From Baffinella frigidus (Eukaryota > Cryptophyceae > Cryptomonadales > Baffinellaceae): DNA of 10,204 nucleotides. Location of the stretch: contig MU646706.1 in NCBI GenBank assembly GCA_026770585.1, forward strand, positions 200,313-210,516, given 5' to 3'. This document shows, one piece after another, positions 1-5,145 of this stretch. Within the stretch, counting starts at the first letter, position 1, and each line of letters opens with the position of its first letter. The notes below the pieces were generated by a model. The model was not told the DNA's origin. It worked only from the letters and a program-made list of their open reading frames with translations, and did not search any database. The position numbers and the translations under genes are program-made.

Positions 1-11
1 TCGTTTCTGGT

Positions 12-217
12 CCTCAACCCTCAACCCTGAACCCTGAACCCTGTACCCTGAACCCTGAGCCCTGCACACTGAACCCTGAACCCTGGACCCTGGACCCTGG
101 ACCCTGGTCCCTGGTCCCTCAACCCTCAACCCTCAGCCCTCAACCCTCAGCCCTCAACCCTCAACCCTCAACCCTCGACCCTCGACCCTCGACCCTCGAC
201 CCTCGACCCTGAACCCT
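12..217. repeat. Degenerate telomere-like heptamer array, C-rich strand on +
   Basis: About 29 tandem 7-base units of the form CCCTNNA, a variant of the CCCTAAA telomere repeat. Variants occur in blocks: mainly CCCTGAA, then CCCTGGA, then CCCTCAA/CCCTCAG, then five CCCTCGA units, then CCCTGAA running into ccctaga. Block-wise variants are what unequal exchange or local amplification produces, so this looks like an old interstitial or subtelomeric array rather than a fresh telomere. No coding potential. Confidence 0.9.
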
Positions 218-264
218 AGAGGCGTTTCTCCTCCGTCGGAACGTCCCCCCGCCGTCGGAAGCCT

Positions 265-282
265 CTGTCAAGGCCTTGACAG
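265..282. repeat. Perfect 18-bp palindrome
   Basis: ctgtcaagg is followed directly by its reverse complement ccttgacag. It sits just downstream of the heptamer array. It could form a small cruciform or be a dimeric protein site; nothing indicates which. Confidence 0.6.
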
Positions 283-703
283 GAGAAGTTCGTCGAGACC
301 ATGTCGTTTCTGGTACCCTTTCCTCTCTCCTCCTTTACCCCTGTCTCCGCGTCTTCTTTATGCGTTTCTGGGGTGATCCTTAAGATTTTTTGAGCGTCTT
401 GTTTAGGCTTTTTCCACCGCGCCTTGTTCCCAGCATTGTTCGCTCTCGTGCACCGGGTACGTGGGGCGGTTACAGCAGAAGAACTGTGTGACTCACGATT
501 TTTGCCCCCCCCCCGCTCAACTGCAAAGATGCCCCTCGACCCCGTGGTGCGCACTGCTGGAGTTCACATCTAAGCTGGGCCGATGCTCGCCCTTTTCCCG
601 CCAAAAGGGCTCCCCCATCTCCCTCCATTTTGGACCTTTCGACTCCGGGTTGGGCAGCGGACGGAGTAAAGATTTCTATTTATTTATTAACATTTTTGTA
701 AAG
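283..703. other. Stretch with no supported gene
   Basis: The open frames here are short and have no recognisable protein character. The stretch holds a CT-rich patch near 315-345, a 10-base C run at 505-514, and at 649-666 the motif gttgggcag followed by cggacggag, the shortest echo of the exon at 1769. In that echo the frame hits a stop (taa) directly afterwards. Confidence 0.5.
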
Positions 704-874
704 CAACACCTTGCCTACTCTCCGTGGATGTACGAGAACCCAGCGGGTTACACAGCGGACGTCCAGGGTGTTGCAGAGCAGAATCCAGCCGAGCGCGACC
801 GCGCACGCCACTACCACGCAAGAGTGCAGGGCAGAGTGCCGTGTAGTAAAAATAGCCAAATCTGGCTATTTTGA
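704..874 (+). CDS. Weak candidate exon, unknown protein, ending in a stop
   Basis: An open frame follows a possible acceptor (acatttttgtaaag, AG at 702-703) in phase 0 and runs to a TGA at 872-874. The peptide has a protein-like composition, including MYENPAGYTADVQ and AEQNPAERDRARHYHARVQ. It shares the bases cacagcggac, and the residues TAD, with the candidate exon at 4800. The frame also reads through the hairpin at 849-872, which argues that any real exon ends earlier, for example near 825-840. No family is recognised. It could be a chance frame or a decayed exon. Confidence 0.25.
   Translation, partial: QHLAYSPWMYENPAGYTADVQGVAEQNPAERDRARHYHARVQGRVPCSKNSQIWLF
849..872. repeat. Short AT-rich hairpin
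   Basis: Ten-base perfect arms aaaatagcca and tggctatttt are separated by a 4-base loop. There is no U-run typical of a bacterial terminator, and the context is eukaryotic, so a terminator is not proposed. Confidence 0.6.
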
Positions 875-1010
875 AAAGTTCATATAAGTCAACAGTCTCT
901 GCCGAGAAAAATCGAAAATTCAAAAACTTGATACAAATTCCGTGTGAACTGACTTGTTTCCCCAGATCAGTCTTATACTCTTGCGTGGTAGGGGTGGGTG
1001 AATTGACCGT

Positions 1011-1051
1011 TGGTCTCCTTGTATCGCAGCGGAGTGAGGAAGGGTGCCCCA
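1011..1051 (+). pseudogene. Echo (degenerate copy) of the 1769 exon
   Basis: Reads tggtctcct, then a cgcag acceptor-like end, then cggagtgaggaagggtgcccc. In the same phase it gives R-S-E-E-G-C-P-T-Y-S-P, against G-T-E-E-G-Y-P-A-Y-N-P in the 1769 exon. Similarity covers the end of the intron, the splice acceptor and the first eleven or so codons, then stops. This looks like a partial duplication that included the intron-exon border. Confidence 0.6.
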
Positions 1052-1120
1052 CCTACTCCCCACGGACCACGGGGAGTAGTCCTTGATCCGAACAGGACGC
1101 CCTCCTTTGCACATGGATTT

Positions 1121-1262
1121 CATCTCGGAAGATAACTGAATCAGTTTCTTTCCAATAGGAGGTTGAATAGGAGAAATTAGTTAGGGCATAGTAAATTCAA
1201 TTAGTCCCCCTAATTAAATGAAAACGCTAATTAGGGAACTGATTCAGTTATCTTTCGAGATG
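1121..1262. mobile_element. MITE-like inverted repeat, 142 bp
   Basis: Terminal arms of 26 bp (1121-1146 and 1237-1262) match at 25 of 26 positions as inverted copies. Weaker pairing (about 11 of 14) extends outward on both sides. The interior is AT-rich, with internal TTAG/CTAA inverted motifs, and has no open frame of note. The 7-mer catggat occurs at 1112-1118 and 1282-1288 and could be a target duplication, but it does not abut the arms symmetrically. A non-mobile hairpin is equally possible. Confidence 0.45.
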
Positions 1263-1352
1263 AGATTGATGTGGTGTGATGCATGGATCGATAAACCCCT
1301 TCCTCTCTCGGGGCGATTGCCTTTCGTCTCCGGGTGAATGACCCGGTAACCT

Positions 1353-1387
1353 TTCCCGGTAAGCTTGACCCATCGATCTGATAACCT
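1353..1387 (+). repeat. Direct repeat, copy 1 (partner 1550-1584)
   Basis: Begins ttcccggtaagctt and contains ccatcgatctg followed by taac. The partner at 1550-1584 begins ttcccggttagctt and keeps ccatcgatctgg plus taac. The copies are about 85% alike by eye and 197 bases apart, and they bracket the 134-bp dispersed element at 1417-1550. Confidence 0.65.
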
Positions 1388-1416
1388 TGATACCCAGAAG
1401 GTAACATTTCCCGGAA

Positions 1417-1550
1417 GTAGGAGGTGGAGTTAGAATCCATCCGGAAAATGCTCGTTTGCGCGGCCGACACGGGGTACAGTAAGTGGCACAATGCGTCGAG
1501 CATGTGCGGCGCTGACGCTGGTTGTTTGGCAATAAATCATCAATCTCTCT
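1417..1550 (-). mobile_element. 134-bp dispersed element, copy 1
   Basis: This segment recurs in inverted orientation at 4047-4180 with about four mismatches over 134 bases (near 97% identity by hand alignment). Similarity stops abruptly at both ends. It is flanked by ttcccgg at 1408-1414 and 1550-1556 (the right copy overlaps the last base). It has no coding capacity for a transposase, so if mobile it is non-autonomous. The open frames over it, on both strands, are not conserved products but simply the same DNA read twice. Orientation is assigned relative to copy 2. Confidence 0.7.
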
Positions 1551-1584
1551 TCCCGGTTAGCTTCCACCATCGATCTGGTAACGT
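1550..1584 (+). repeat. Direct repeat, copy 2 (partner 1353-1387)
   Basis: Second copy of the ttcccgg...ccatcgatctgg...taac segment, lying immediately right of the 134-bp element. The pair may be a duplicated target region or the remains of a larger duplication. Confidence 0.65.
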
Positions 1585-1597
1585 TCACCCATGGAGA

Positions 1598-1684
1598 ACC
1601 CTTGGTCTCCTCGTTGGGCAGCGGACAGAGGAAGGATACCCGTACAACCCTCGGCTGCATACTCGTACAACTCTCGGCTGCAGC
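1598..1684 (+). pseudogene. Second echo of the 1769 exon, plus a 23-base tandem repeat
   Basis: From acccttggtctcct through an acceptor-like gttgggcag to cggacagaggaaggatac, this nearly matches 1746-1795. The frame gives R-T-E-E-G-Y-P-Y-N-P, lacking one codon (the Ala) of the 1769 exon. It then departs into a 23-base tandem duplication: cgtacaaccctcggctgca at 1641-1659 is followed by cgtacaactctcggctgca at 1664-1682. It runs into a short C-rich telomere-like tract and no donor is evident, so it looks non-functional. Confidence 0.65.
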
Positions 1685-1685
1685 A

Positions 1686-1722
1686 ACACCCAACCCCCAA
1701 AACCTAAACCCTGCACCCTAAA
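1686..1722. repeat. Short telomere-like C-rich tract
   Basis: Contains cctaaaccctgcaccctaaaa and cccccaaaac, decayed CCCTAAA units, between two copies of the exon-A segment. It is directly followed by the palindrome at 1721-1741. Confidence 0.6.
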
Positions 1723-1741
1723 ATGAGAACCGTTCTCATTT
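1721..1741. repeat. Perfect palindrome, 10-base arms, 1-base centre
   Basis: aaatgagaac, a central c, then gttctcattt. It lies at the end of a telomere-like tract and 27 bases before the acceptor of the 1769 exon. A role in folding of the intron end is possible but unproven. Confidence 0.65.
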
Positions 1742-1768
1742 CTGACCCTTGGTCTCCTGGTTGGGCAG

Positions 1769-1927
1769 GGGACAGAGGAGGGGTATCCCGCGTACAACCC
1801 TCAGAACTACGACAACCCCGACCACGCGCAGTTTTTCGCGCACATGGAAGCCACCGCTCTCAATGTCTCCGCCCACCCCTCCCGTCCATTGTTTTGTGGA
1901 CGTAGGCGACTTGGTGTACTGGCGCGG
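1769..1927 (+). CDS. Exon A: internal exon of unrecognised protein
   Basis: An acceptor (ctcctggttgggcag, AG at 1767-1768) opens a phase-0 frame of 53 codons. The first part reads GTEEGYPAYNPQNYDNPDH, then AQFFAHMEATALNVSAH, rich in Tyr, Asn and Asp with GC-ending codons. The end is placed at gcgcgg before gtagga (GT at 1928), which keeps phase 0. Other GTs inside could be the true donor, and the tail after about codon 40 (Arg-rich) looks less protein-like. In another frame 1884-1931 reads VHCFVDVGDLVYWRG, so a frameshift or an alternative splice in this half is possible. Three decayed copies of its start lie upstream (649, 1011, 1598). No domain is recognised. It is probably part of the same plus-strand gene as the SAP exons, but this is inferred from strand and phase only. 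Confidence 0.5.
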
Positions 1928-2144
1928 GTAGGAGATAGCGTGTAACCCAGGATCGACGGTTCGATCTTTCAGGCTTGGCCAGACCAATTGCAGTGTACAC
2001 CGCATGGGACTTAAGGCAAGCGGGTCTGTGCCAGGAAGGGTTGCGTCGAGCCTCGTAACCTGATCTGCCTGTTCCAGGATGTTTTTCTTTTCTTCTTCTG
2101 CTTCTTCTTCTTCTTCGACTCCTTCGTCTTCACTCTCAGCCTAG

Positions 2145-2285
2145 AGGCGAGTGATCCAAAAGTGTATGCGCCTGAAGAGTTTGGCTGGACAGGATGGGTT
2201 GCACGCCGTGGACCAGGCGAAGCTGAATGCCGACCAGGCTGGGTCCAAGCCCAAGTGGCACGACGATCAGGACCGCTTCGAAAAG
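2145..2285 (+). CDS. Exon B: charged internal exon, two plausible frames
   Basis: Preceded by a strong CT-rich tract and AGs at 2139, 2144 and 2146; followed by gaaaag then gtattc (GT at 2286). Using the AG ending at 2144, the frame that ends phase 0 has 47 codons, reading RRVIQKCMRLKSLAGQDG, then HAVDQAKLNADQAGSKPK, then WHDDQDRFEK. Using AG 2139 another frame reads LEASDPKVYAPEEFGWTGW at its start, which looks equally real. A one-base indel near the middle (a broken exon) would reconcile both. Against the echo at 2413-2455, the two base differences inside the gacgatcag block are synonymous in the second frame and change residues in the first, so the choice is open. Function not recognised. 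Confidence 0.5.
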
Positions 2286-2287
2286 GT

Positions 2288-2371
2288 ATTCTCGCTCTGT
2301 CTCTTTCTCTCTCTATCTCTCTTGCTATCGCTCTCTCTCTCTCGCTATCGCTCTCTCTCTCGATCTCTGTA

Positions 2372-2408
<37 letters not shown>

Positions 2409-2487
2409 CACGCTCCAAGCCCAAGTGGCAAGACGATCGGGACCGCTTCGAAAAGTTATTCTCTCTCTGTCTCTTTATGTCTATCTA

Positions 2488-2532
<45 letters not shown>

Positions 2533-2639
2533 ATCGCTCTCCGTCTCTCTCTCTCTCTCTCTCTCTCTGTATGTCTGTCTGTCTGTCTGGCTGGCTGTCT
2601 GTCCCCCGCTCTCTCGCTCTCTCTCTCTCTCTCCTCGAG
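2288..2639. repeat. CT and CTGT microsatellite intron
   Basis: Long pyrimidine tracts: (CT)n with interruptions at about 2288-2365, (TGTC)n at 2370-2408, (CT)n at 2490-2530 and 2545-2568, (TGTC)n at 2570-2602 and (CT)n to 2633. They lie between the donor at 2286 and the acceptor at 2650-2651. The tract leaves several frames open without stops, which produces long artificial reading frames rich in Ser and Leu. Confidence 0.85.
2413..2480 (+). pseudogene. Echo of the exon B end with destroyed donor
   Basis: ctccaagcccaagtggca, then gaccgcttcgaaaag, repeats 2244-2285 at an offset of 170 bases, and similarity continues into the following intron (ttattctctctctgtctcttt). The GT donor of exon B (gtattc) is TT here (ttattc), so this copy cannot use that site. 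The duplication therefore carried exon end plus intron start, and the copy has lost the splice signal. Confidence 0.8.
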
Positions 2640-2651
2640 TTTTTCGCCCAG

Positions 2652-2704
2652 GGGGGCGCTGTTGACGTGGCCAGACTGCCTCTTGAGAAGCTGATGCGAG
2701 ATTA
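2652..2704 (+). CDS. Exon C (start clear, end uncertain)
   Basis: An acceptor (gagtttttcgcccag) follows the pyrimidine tract and opens a phase-0 frame that joins exon B in frame: GGAVDVARLPLEKLMRDYG. The right end is not fixed. The first GT after it is in gattacgggttacgg, and the sequence then degenerates into TTAGGG-like DNA. Bases 2668-2693 occur again on the opposite strand at 3491-3516, identical apart from the ends, so this exon too has a displaced fragment. Function not recognised. Confidence 0.45.
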
Positions 2705-2850
2705 CGGGTTACGGATTCAGGGCATGGGGTTCGGGGTCTGGGGTTTCAGGTTTGAAGTTAAGAGGTTAGGCGTTGGGCGTTTGGTGTGTGAGGTTAGGTT
2801 GTAGGGTTTGGGCTGCAGGTTTTAATATTTGGGTTAGGGTTTGGGGCGAA
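2705..2850. repeat. Degenerate telomere-like tract, G-rich strand on +
   Basis: Decayed TTTAGGG units such as ggggtttcaggttt, gaggttaggttgtagggtttggg and gggttagggtttgggg. Its orientation is opposite to the tracts at 12-217 and 2951-3004. Confidence 0.7.
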
Positions 2851-2878
2851 TTTCATGTGTACGGTGAAGTTACGAGAA

Positions 2879-2908
2879 GAAGTGAATGGCAGATGCCATT
2901 CTCACTTC
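2879..2908. repeat. Imperfect hairpin between opposed telomere-like tracts
   Basis: gaagtgaatggc pairs with gccattctcacttc, with a 2-base bulge and a 4-base loop. It lies between the G-rich tract to its left and the C-rich tract to its right, so the whole 2705-3004 segment is itself a large imperfect inverted repeat. Confidence 0.5.
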
Positions 2909-2929
2909 CGTAGGTGGGCGCACTTGCGG

Positions 2930-3090
2930 AACGAGAGTGTCATCACGAACCTCCCTAAACCCGAACCCAAACCCCAAAACCTAAACCCTACACCCTCAAC
3001 CCTAACAAGAATGTGATGCCGGACCTCAGACAAGAGAGTGTTATGCAGGACCTTCCTTCCGTGGAGGAAAGCTATGAGGGAAGCAGTGTT
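2930..3090 (+). pseudogene. Exon D echoes around a telomere-like tract
   Basis: gagagtgtcatcacgaacct at 2932-2951 runs without a break into ccctaaacccgaaccc, a C-rich tract to 3004. At 3013-3027 gtgatgccggacctc, and at 3034-3060 gagagtgttatgcaggacct then tccttcc, repeat the exon D core. The second reads S-V-M-Q-D-L-P-S-V-E-E, against S-V-M-E-D-L-P-E in exon D. No complete exon is kept. The telomere-like repeats begin inside the exon-derived text, as though seeded there. Confidence 0.55.
2951..3004. repeat. Telomere-like tract, C-rich strand on +
   Basis: ccctaaacccgaacccaaac and following units to caaccctaac: about eight decayed CCCTAAA units. Confidence 0.8.
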
Positions 3091-3175
3091 GCACCAAGGG
3101 ATTTTGTCGAGGGGTTTCGGGTCTCGGGTTTCTGGTTGTCAGTTTCGTCGCCTTGAAGCGACATAAGGGTTTATG

Positions 3176-3227
3176 CTTTTTGGTGAAGAAATTCCCTAAA
3201 CCTTTTTGGTGAGGAAATGTCCTTAAC
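3176..3227 (+). repeat. 26-bp tandem duplication
   Basis: ctttttggtgaagaaattcc followed by ctaaac, then ctttttggtgaggaaatgtc followed by cttaac. Two units with three differences. It has no coding feature. Confidence 0.75.
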
Positions 3228-3340
3228 CCTCCGCTCAAAAAGCTACATGGAACACTTTTGATCTAGAGCTGGTTTCTTTTCTTCAATATGAATTTGGAAC
3301 ATAAATGAACAAGCTGTGCTTTTATGCTATCTACCGCCTG

Positions 3341-3704
3341 GGTGTTATGCCTAAAGTAGAATATCCCCCCTTATCGTCAGCGTTGAAAGCAACACAATTG
3401 CATGGGCGGAGGGTGCCTCACACAGCCTTTATGAGAAGCGAAGGCGCAGCCTCTCCCACATTCGCAATCTGCCACAGCTGCCAGAGCTTCAGCTTCTCAA
3501 GAGGCAGTCTGGCCACGTAAAAAGCGACAAAACTCACAGATGAGGAAGAGGGCACACTCGCTGAAAGACTCTCTGTTGTCACGTGATGGAAGCCAAGGCT
3601 TGGCTCCTCATGAGGGCTGCGTGAGGCACCCTCCGCCCATGCAATTGTGTTGCTTTCAACGCTGAAGATGAGGGTGGATATTCTATTTAGGCATAAAACC
3701 CACG
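3341..3704. mobile_element. Foldback: about 100-bp inverted arms, about 155-bp centre
   Basis: The left arm (3341-3443) and right arm (about 3600-3704) are inverted copies, about 90% alike overall, with a perfect 45-base core covering gttgaaagcaacacaattgc and gggcggagggtgcctcac. The centre holds an antisense fragment of exon C (3491-3516) and an exon D echo (3533-3563, acceptor-like cacag then atgaggaagagggcacac). A third, direct partial copy of the arm follows at 3744-3835. There is no transposase, so this is a non-autonomous foldback element or the product of a template-switch rearrangement. Confidence 0.7.
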
Positions 3705-3743
3705 TGATGAAAGACCTTCCTGAAGTGGAGGAGTGCGTGGCGT

Positions 3744-3835
3744 TTCAACACAATCCCACGGGGGGAGGGTGCATCGCGCAGCCCTCTTGAGAAGCCTCTC
3801 CCACATTCGGGAGCTGCCACAGCTGCCAGAGCTAC
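3744..3835 (+). repeat. Third, direct partial copy of the foldback left arm
   Basis: Matches 3400-3491 in the same orientation: caacacaat, ggagggtgc, cagcc, gagaag, cctctcccacattcg, gctgccacagctgccagagct. It is more diverged in its first half. Similarity runs beyond the end of the inverted-arm homology, so direct and inverted duplications overlap. Confidence 0.6.
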
Positions 3836-3865
3836 CACAGCTGCCACAGCTGCCACAGTTGCCAC
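3812..3865 (+). repeat. 9-bp tandem repeat (agctgccac), 6 units
   Basis: Six units of agctgccac with single-base variants. In one plus frame this spells a Leu-Pro-Gln repeat (RELPQLPELPQLPQLPQLPQ). It has no start or splice support as a protein and is treated as a minisatellite. Confidence 0.8.
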
Positions 3866-3904
3866 AGCGCTGGCTTTTGACCCCCCCTCGCCATTTGACG
3901 ACAC

Positions 3905-3995
3905 GTCTGTGGCAGATGCGGAAGAGGGCGCACGCTCTGAAAGGCTCTGAAAGAGAGTGTGATCAAGGACCTCAGGGTGTATGAGTTTGAAGTGT
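3905..3995 (+). pseudogene. Echo of exon D with acceptor-like start
   Basis: tctgtggcag, then atgcggaagagggcgcacgc and tctgaaag, repeats the start of exon D at 4184-4217. The core gagagtgtgatcaaggacct follows at 3952-3971. The frame (MRKRAHALKGSERECDQGPQ) stops soon after, at 3980-3982. A probable dead exon copy. Confidence 0.65.
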
Positions 3996-4046
3996 AGGGT
4001 GTTGGTTGGAAGATTTTTTGATGAAATTGCGGTGATGTGGTGGCAG

Positions 4047-4180
4047 AGAGAGATTGATGATTCATTGCCAAACAACCAGCGTCAGCGCCGCACATGCTCG
4101 ACGCATTGTGCCACTTACTCTACCCCGTGTCGGCCGCTCATACGAGCATTTTCCGGATGGATTCTAACTCCACCTCCTAC
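4047..4180 (+). mobile_element. 134-bp dispersed element, copy 2, with 12-bp flanking repeats
   Basis: Inverted copy of 1417-1550, near 97% identical. The 12-mer tgtggtggcaga flanks it at 4036-4047 and 4183-4194, and the right-hand 12-mer forms the splice acceptor of exon D. The abrupt ends plus flanking direct repeats fit insertion with target-site duplication into the end of the intron before exon D. Copy 1 has a different, shorter flank (ttcccgg). There is no open frame for a mobility protein. Confidence 0.7.
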
Positions 4181-4193
4181 GGTGTGGTGGCAG

Positions 4194-4301
4194 ATGAGGA
4201 AGCGGGTGCACACGCTGAAAGCAAGCGTGATGGAGGACCTCCCTGAAGCGATGGAGTGCGTCGGCGTTCCGACCTCATACGACGATGCCTTCGAAGACAG
4301 C
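4194..4301 (+). CDS. Exon D: best copy of a repeatedly echoed exon
   Basis: An acceptor (ggtgtggtggcag, AG at 4192-4193) is followed by 36 codons in phase 0 and the donor gacagc before gtacgt (GT at 4302). The peptide starts MRKRVHTLKASVMEDLPE and ends ECVGVPTSYDDAFEDS: a basic start, then an acidic, Tyr-containing tail. At least five partial copies lie nearby (2930, 3034, 3533, 3905, 4394, 4620). This is the most complete one and has both borders. No domain is recognised. The acceptor lies in the flanking repeat of the 134-bp element, so insertion may have reset or preserved it. Membership of the SAP gene is inferred from strand and phase. Confidence 0.5.
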
Positions 4302-4393
4302 GTACGTTCGTAGGATAACGCGCTGGAAAGCGGGTGGTTAGGCCTACGGTATTGACTACGGCAGACCGTTGAATCCTGAAGGGTTATGGTTTA

Positions 4394-4442
4394 GGAGTGC
4401 GTCGGCGTTGCTAACTCCTACGACGATGCCGTCGAAGACTGC
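4394..4442 (+). pseudogene. Echo of the exon D end with consensus donor
   Basis: gagtgcgtcggcgttgctaa, then ctcctacgacgatgcc and gtcgaagactgc, followed by gtaagt. It reads ECVGVANSYDDAVEDC and matches the exon D end with five or so changes. It has the best donor of the three (GTAAGT), but no acceptor is seen at its left end (a tag stop lies just before). It could be an alternative donor exon or a relic. Confidence 0.55.
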
Positions 4443-4462
4443 GTAAGTCTCATCCGAGGGAT

Positions 4463-4507
4463 AGAGGGGGGGGGGGAGAGAGAGGGAGAGAGAGGGAGCG
4501 CGCGAGT

Positions 4508-4552
<45 letters not shown>

Positions 4553-4561
4553 CGATCGAGT

Positions 4562-4617
<56 letters not shown>

Positions 4618-4618
4618 T
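4463..4618. repeat. GA microsatellite with G run
   Basis: A G run near 4467-4475, then (GA)n interrupted by gcgcgcgagtgag and gcgatcgagtgag. It is purine-rich on the plus strand, the opposite of the CT tract at 2288-2639. It leaves artificial Arg-Glu and Ser-Leu frames open on the two strands. Confidence 0.9.
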
Positions 4619-4619
4619 T

Positions 4620-4652
4620 GCGACCTCATACGAAGACGCCGTCGAAAACAGC
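4620..4652 (+). pseudogene. Third echo of the exon D end with donor
   Basis: gcgacctcatacgaagacgc, then cgtcgaaaacagc and gtacgt. It reads TSYEDAVENS, against TSYDDAFEDS in exon D. It follows the GA tract directly, so the duplicated pieces and the microsatellite share a border. Confidence 0.6.
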
Positions 4653-4799
4653 GTACGTCGAACCCCGAGGGTTCCGGAGAGCCCGGACTTGTTTTTTCCC
4701 CGGGTGTGTGGTGCAAATCCGGCATCTTTCGGTGTGAATGTAGTCAGTCAGAGCTAGACCCCTTCCACCTCTTGCTTCTTCTGCAACATTTCTTTTCAG

Positions 4800-4849
4800 A
4801 TGACACGTACCGGTACAACCTCACAGCGGACTACAAAGAGATTTTGTGA
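4800..4849 (+). CDS. Candidate exon E, start clear, phase unresolved
   Basis: A classic acceptor (ctgcaacatttcttttcag, AG at 4798-4799) after a pyrimidine-rich stretch. The protein-like frame starts two bases in and reads DTYRYNLTADYKEIL, ending at TGA 4847-4849. It would need a phase-1 partner upstream, whereas exon D ends in phase 0, and in phase 0 the frame gives the less convincing MTRTGTTSQRTTK. No donor is clear; gatttt before gtgaat is the nearest. It may be a terminal exon, a broken one, or belong with an unseen exon. Confidence 0.35.
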
Positions 4850-4892
4850 ATACCCCACAAGTGGATAATCCATAGACCTTACGGTAGGCAAT

Positions 4893-4956
4893 CCGTAGGA
4901 GACTTAGGTTTGTTCCTACGGACATCCTAACCGATTCTTGGAGGCCTCCAAGAATC
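4893..4956. repeat. Two adjacent hairpins, the second a perfect 24-bp palindrome
   Basis: ccgtagga (4893-4900) pairs with tcctacgg (4914-4921) over a 13-base loop. Then gattcttggagg is followed immediately by its reverse complement cctccaagaatc (4933-4956). They lie 44 to 107 bases after the stop of candidate exon E, so structured 3' RNA is one reading. Confidence 0.65.
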
Positions 4957-4965
4957 TCTTCGCAG

Positions 4966-5126
4966 GAGCCACCGAGAACCTCTTTGTAGCCCACTGTGTG
5001 GACGATGTCCGCACTTATTCCGGCGTCAACTCAAAATTAGGGGGCGCTGGAATTAGGTCGTCCACCTTTACCTCTGAAGCTCGGACCGTAGATCAGTTGA
5101 GAACAAGAAGGCGAAGAAGAGGATGA
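4966..5126 (+). pseudogene. Open stretch ending in a frameshifted echo of exon F
   Basis: After an acceptor-like ctcttcgcag the frame reads GATENLFVAHCVDDV, RTYSGVNSKLGGAG and on to a stop at 5124-5126. At 5093-5115 cagttgagaacaagaaggcg repeats the start of exon F (cagctgaagaacaagaaagcg) with one base missing, so this frame reads DQLRTRRRRRG instead of QLKNKKAKK. The last part is thus a decayed copy of exon F with its acceptor. The first part is unrecognised. Confidence 0.45.
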
Positions 5127-5145
5127 AACGTTTCAATGCACCTCG

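Noticed and set aside
849-872. Bacterial-type terminator
   Set aside because: No GC-rich stem or U-run, and the context is eukaryotic.
687-1052. Minus-strand 121-codon frame
   Set aside because: Covers a hairpin and an exon A echo; composition unremarkable, no splice signals, and the plus-strand frame over 704-840 is more protein-like.
1231-1532. Two overlapping minus-strand frames of 90 and 94 codons sharing similarity with frames near 4000
   Set aside because: The shared part is the 134-bp dispersed element read in different frames. Protein-level conservation is not shown.
1884-1931. Integrase-like motif VHCFVDVGDLVYWRG as a retroelement fragment
   Set aside because: Only a short VGDLV match; no reverse transcriptase, zinc knuckle or DDE residues nearby, and the segment lies within exon A in another frame.
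2011-2424. Minus-strand 137-codon frame rich in Arg-Glu and Asp-Arg-Gln-Thr repeats
   Set aside because: It is the complement of the CT/CTGT microsatellite; the repeat leaves frames open on both strands. The plus-strand exon B with splice sites explains the non-repeat part.
3733-3984. Leu-Pro-Gln repeat protein
   Set aside because: Made by a 9-bp tandem repeat inside duplicated DNA; no acceptor or start supports this frame.
4450-4725. Minus-strand Ser-Leu repeat protein and plus-strand Arg-Glu repeat protein
   Set aside because: Both arise from the GA microsatellite; no start, splice or domain evidence.
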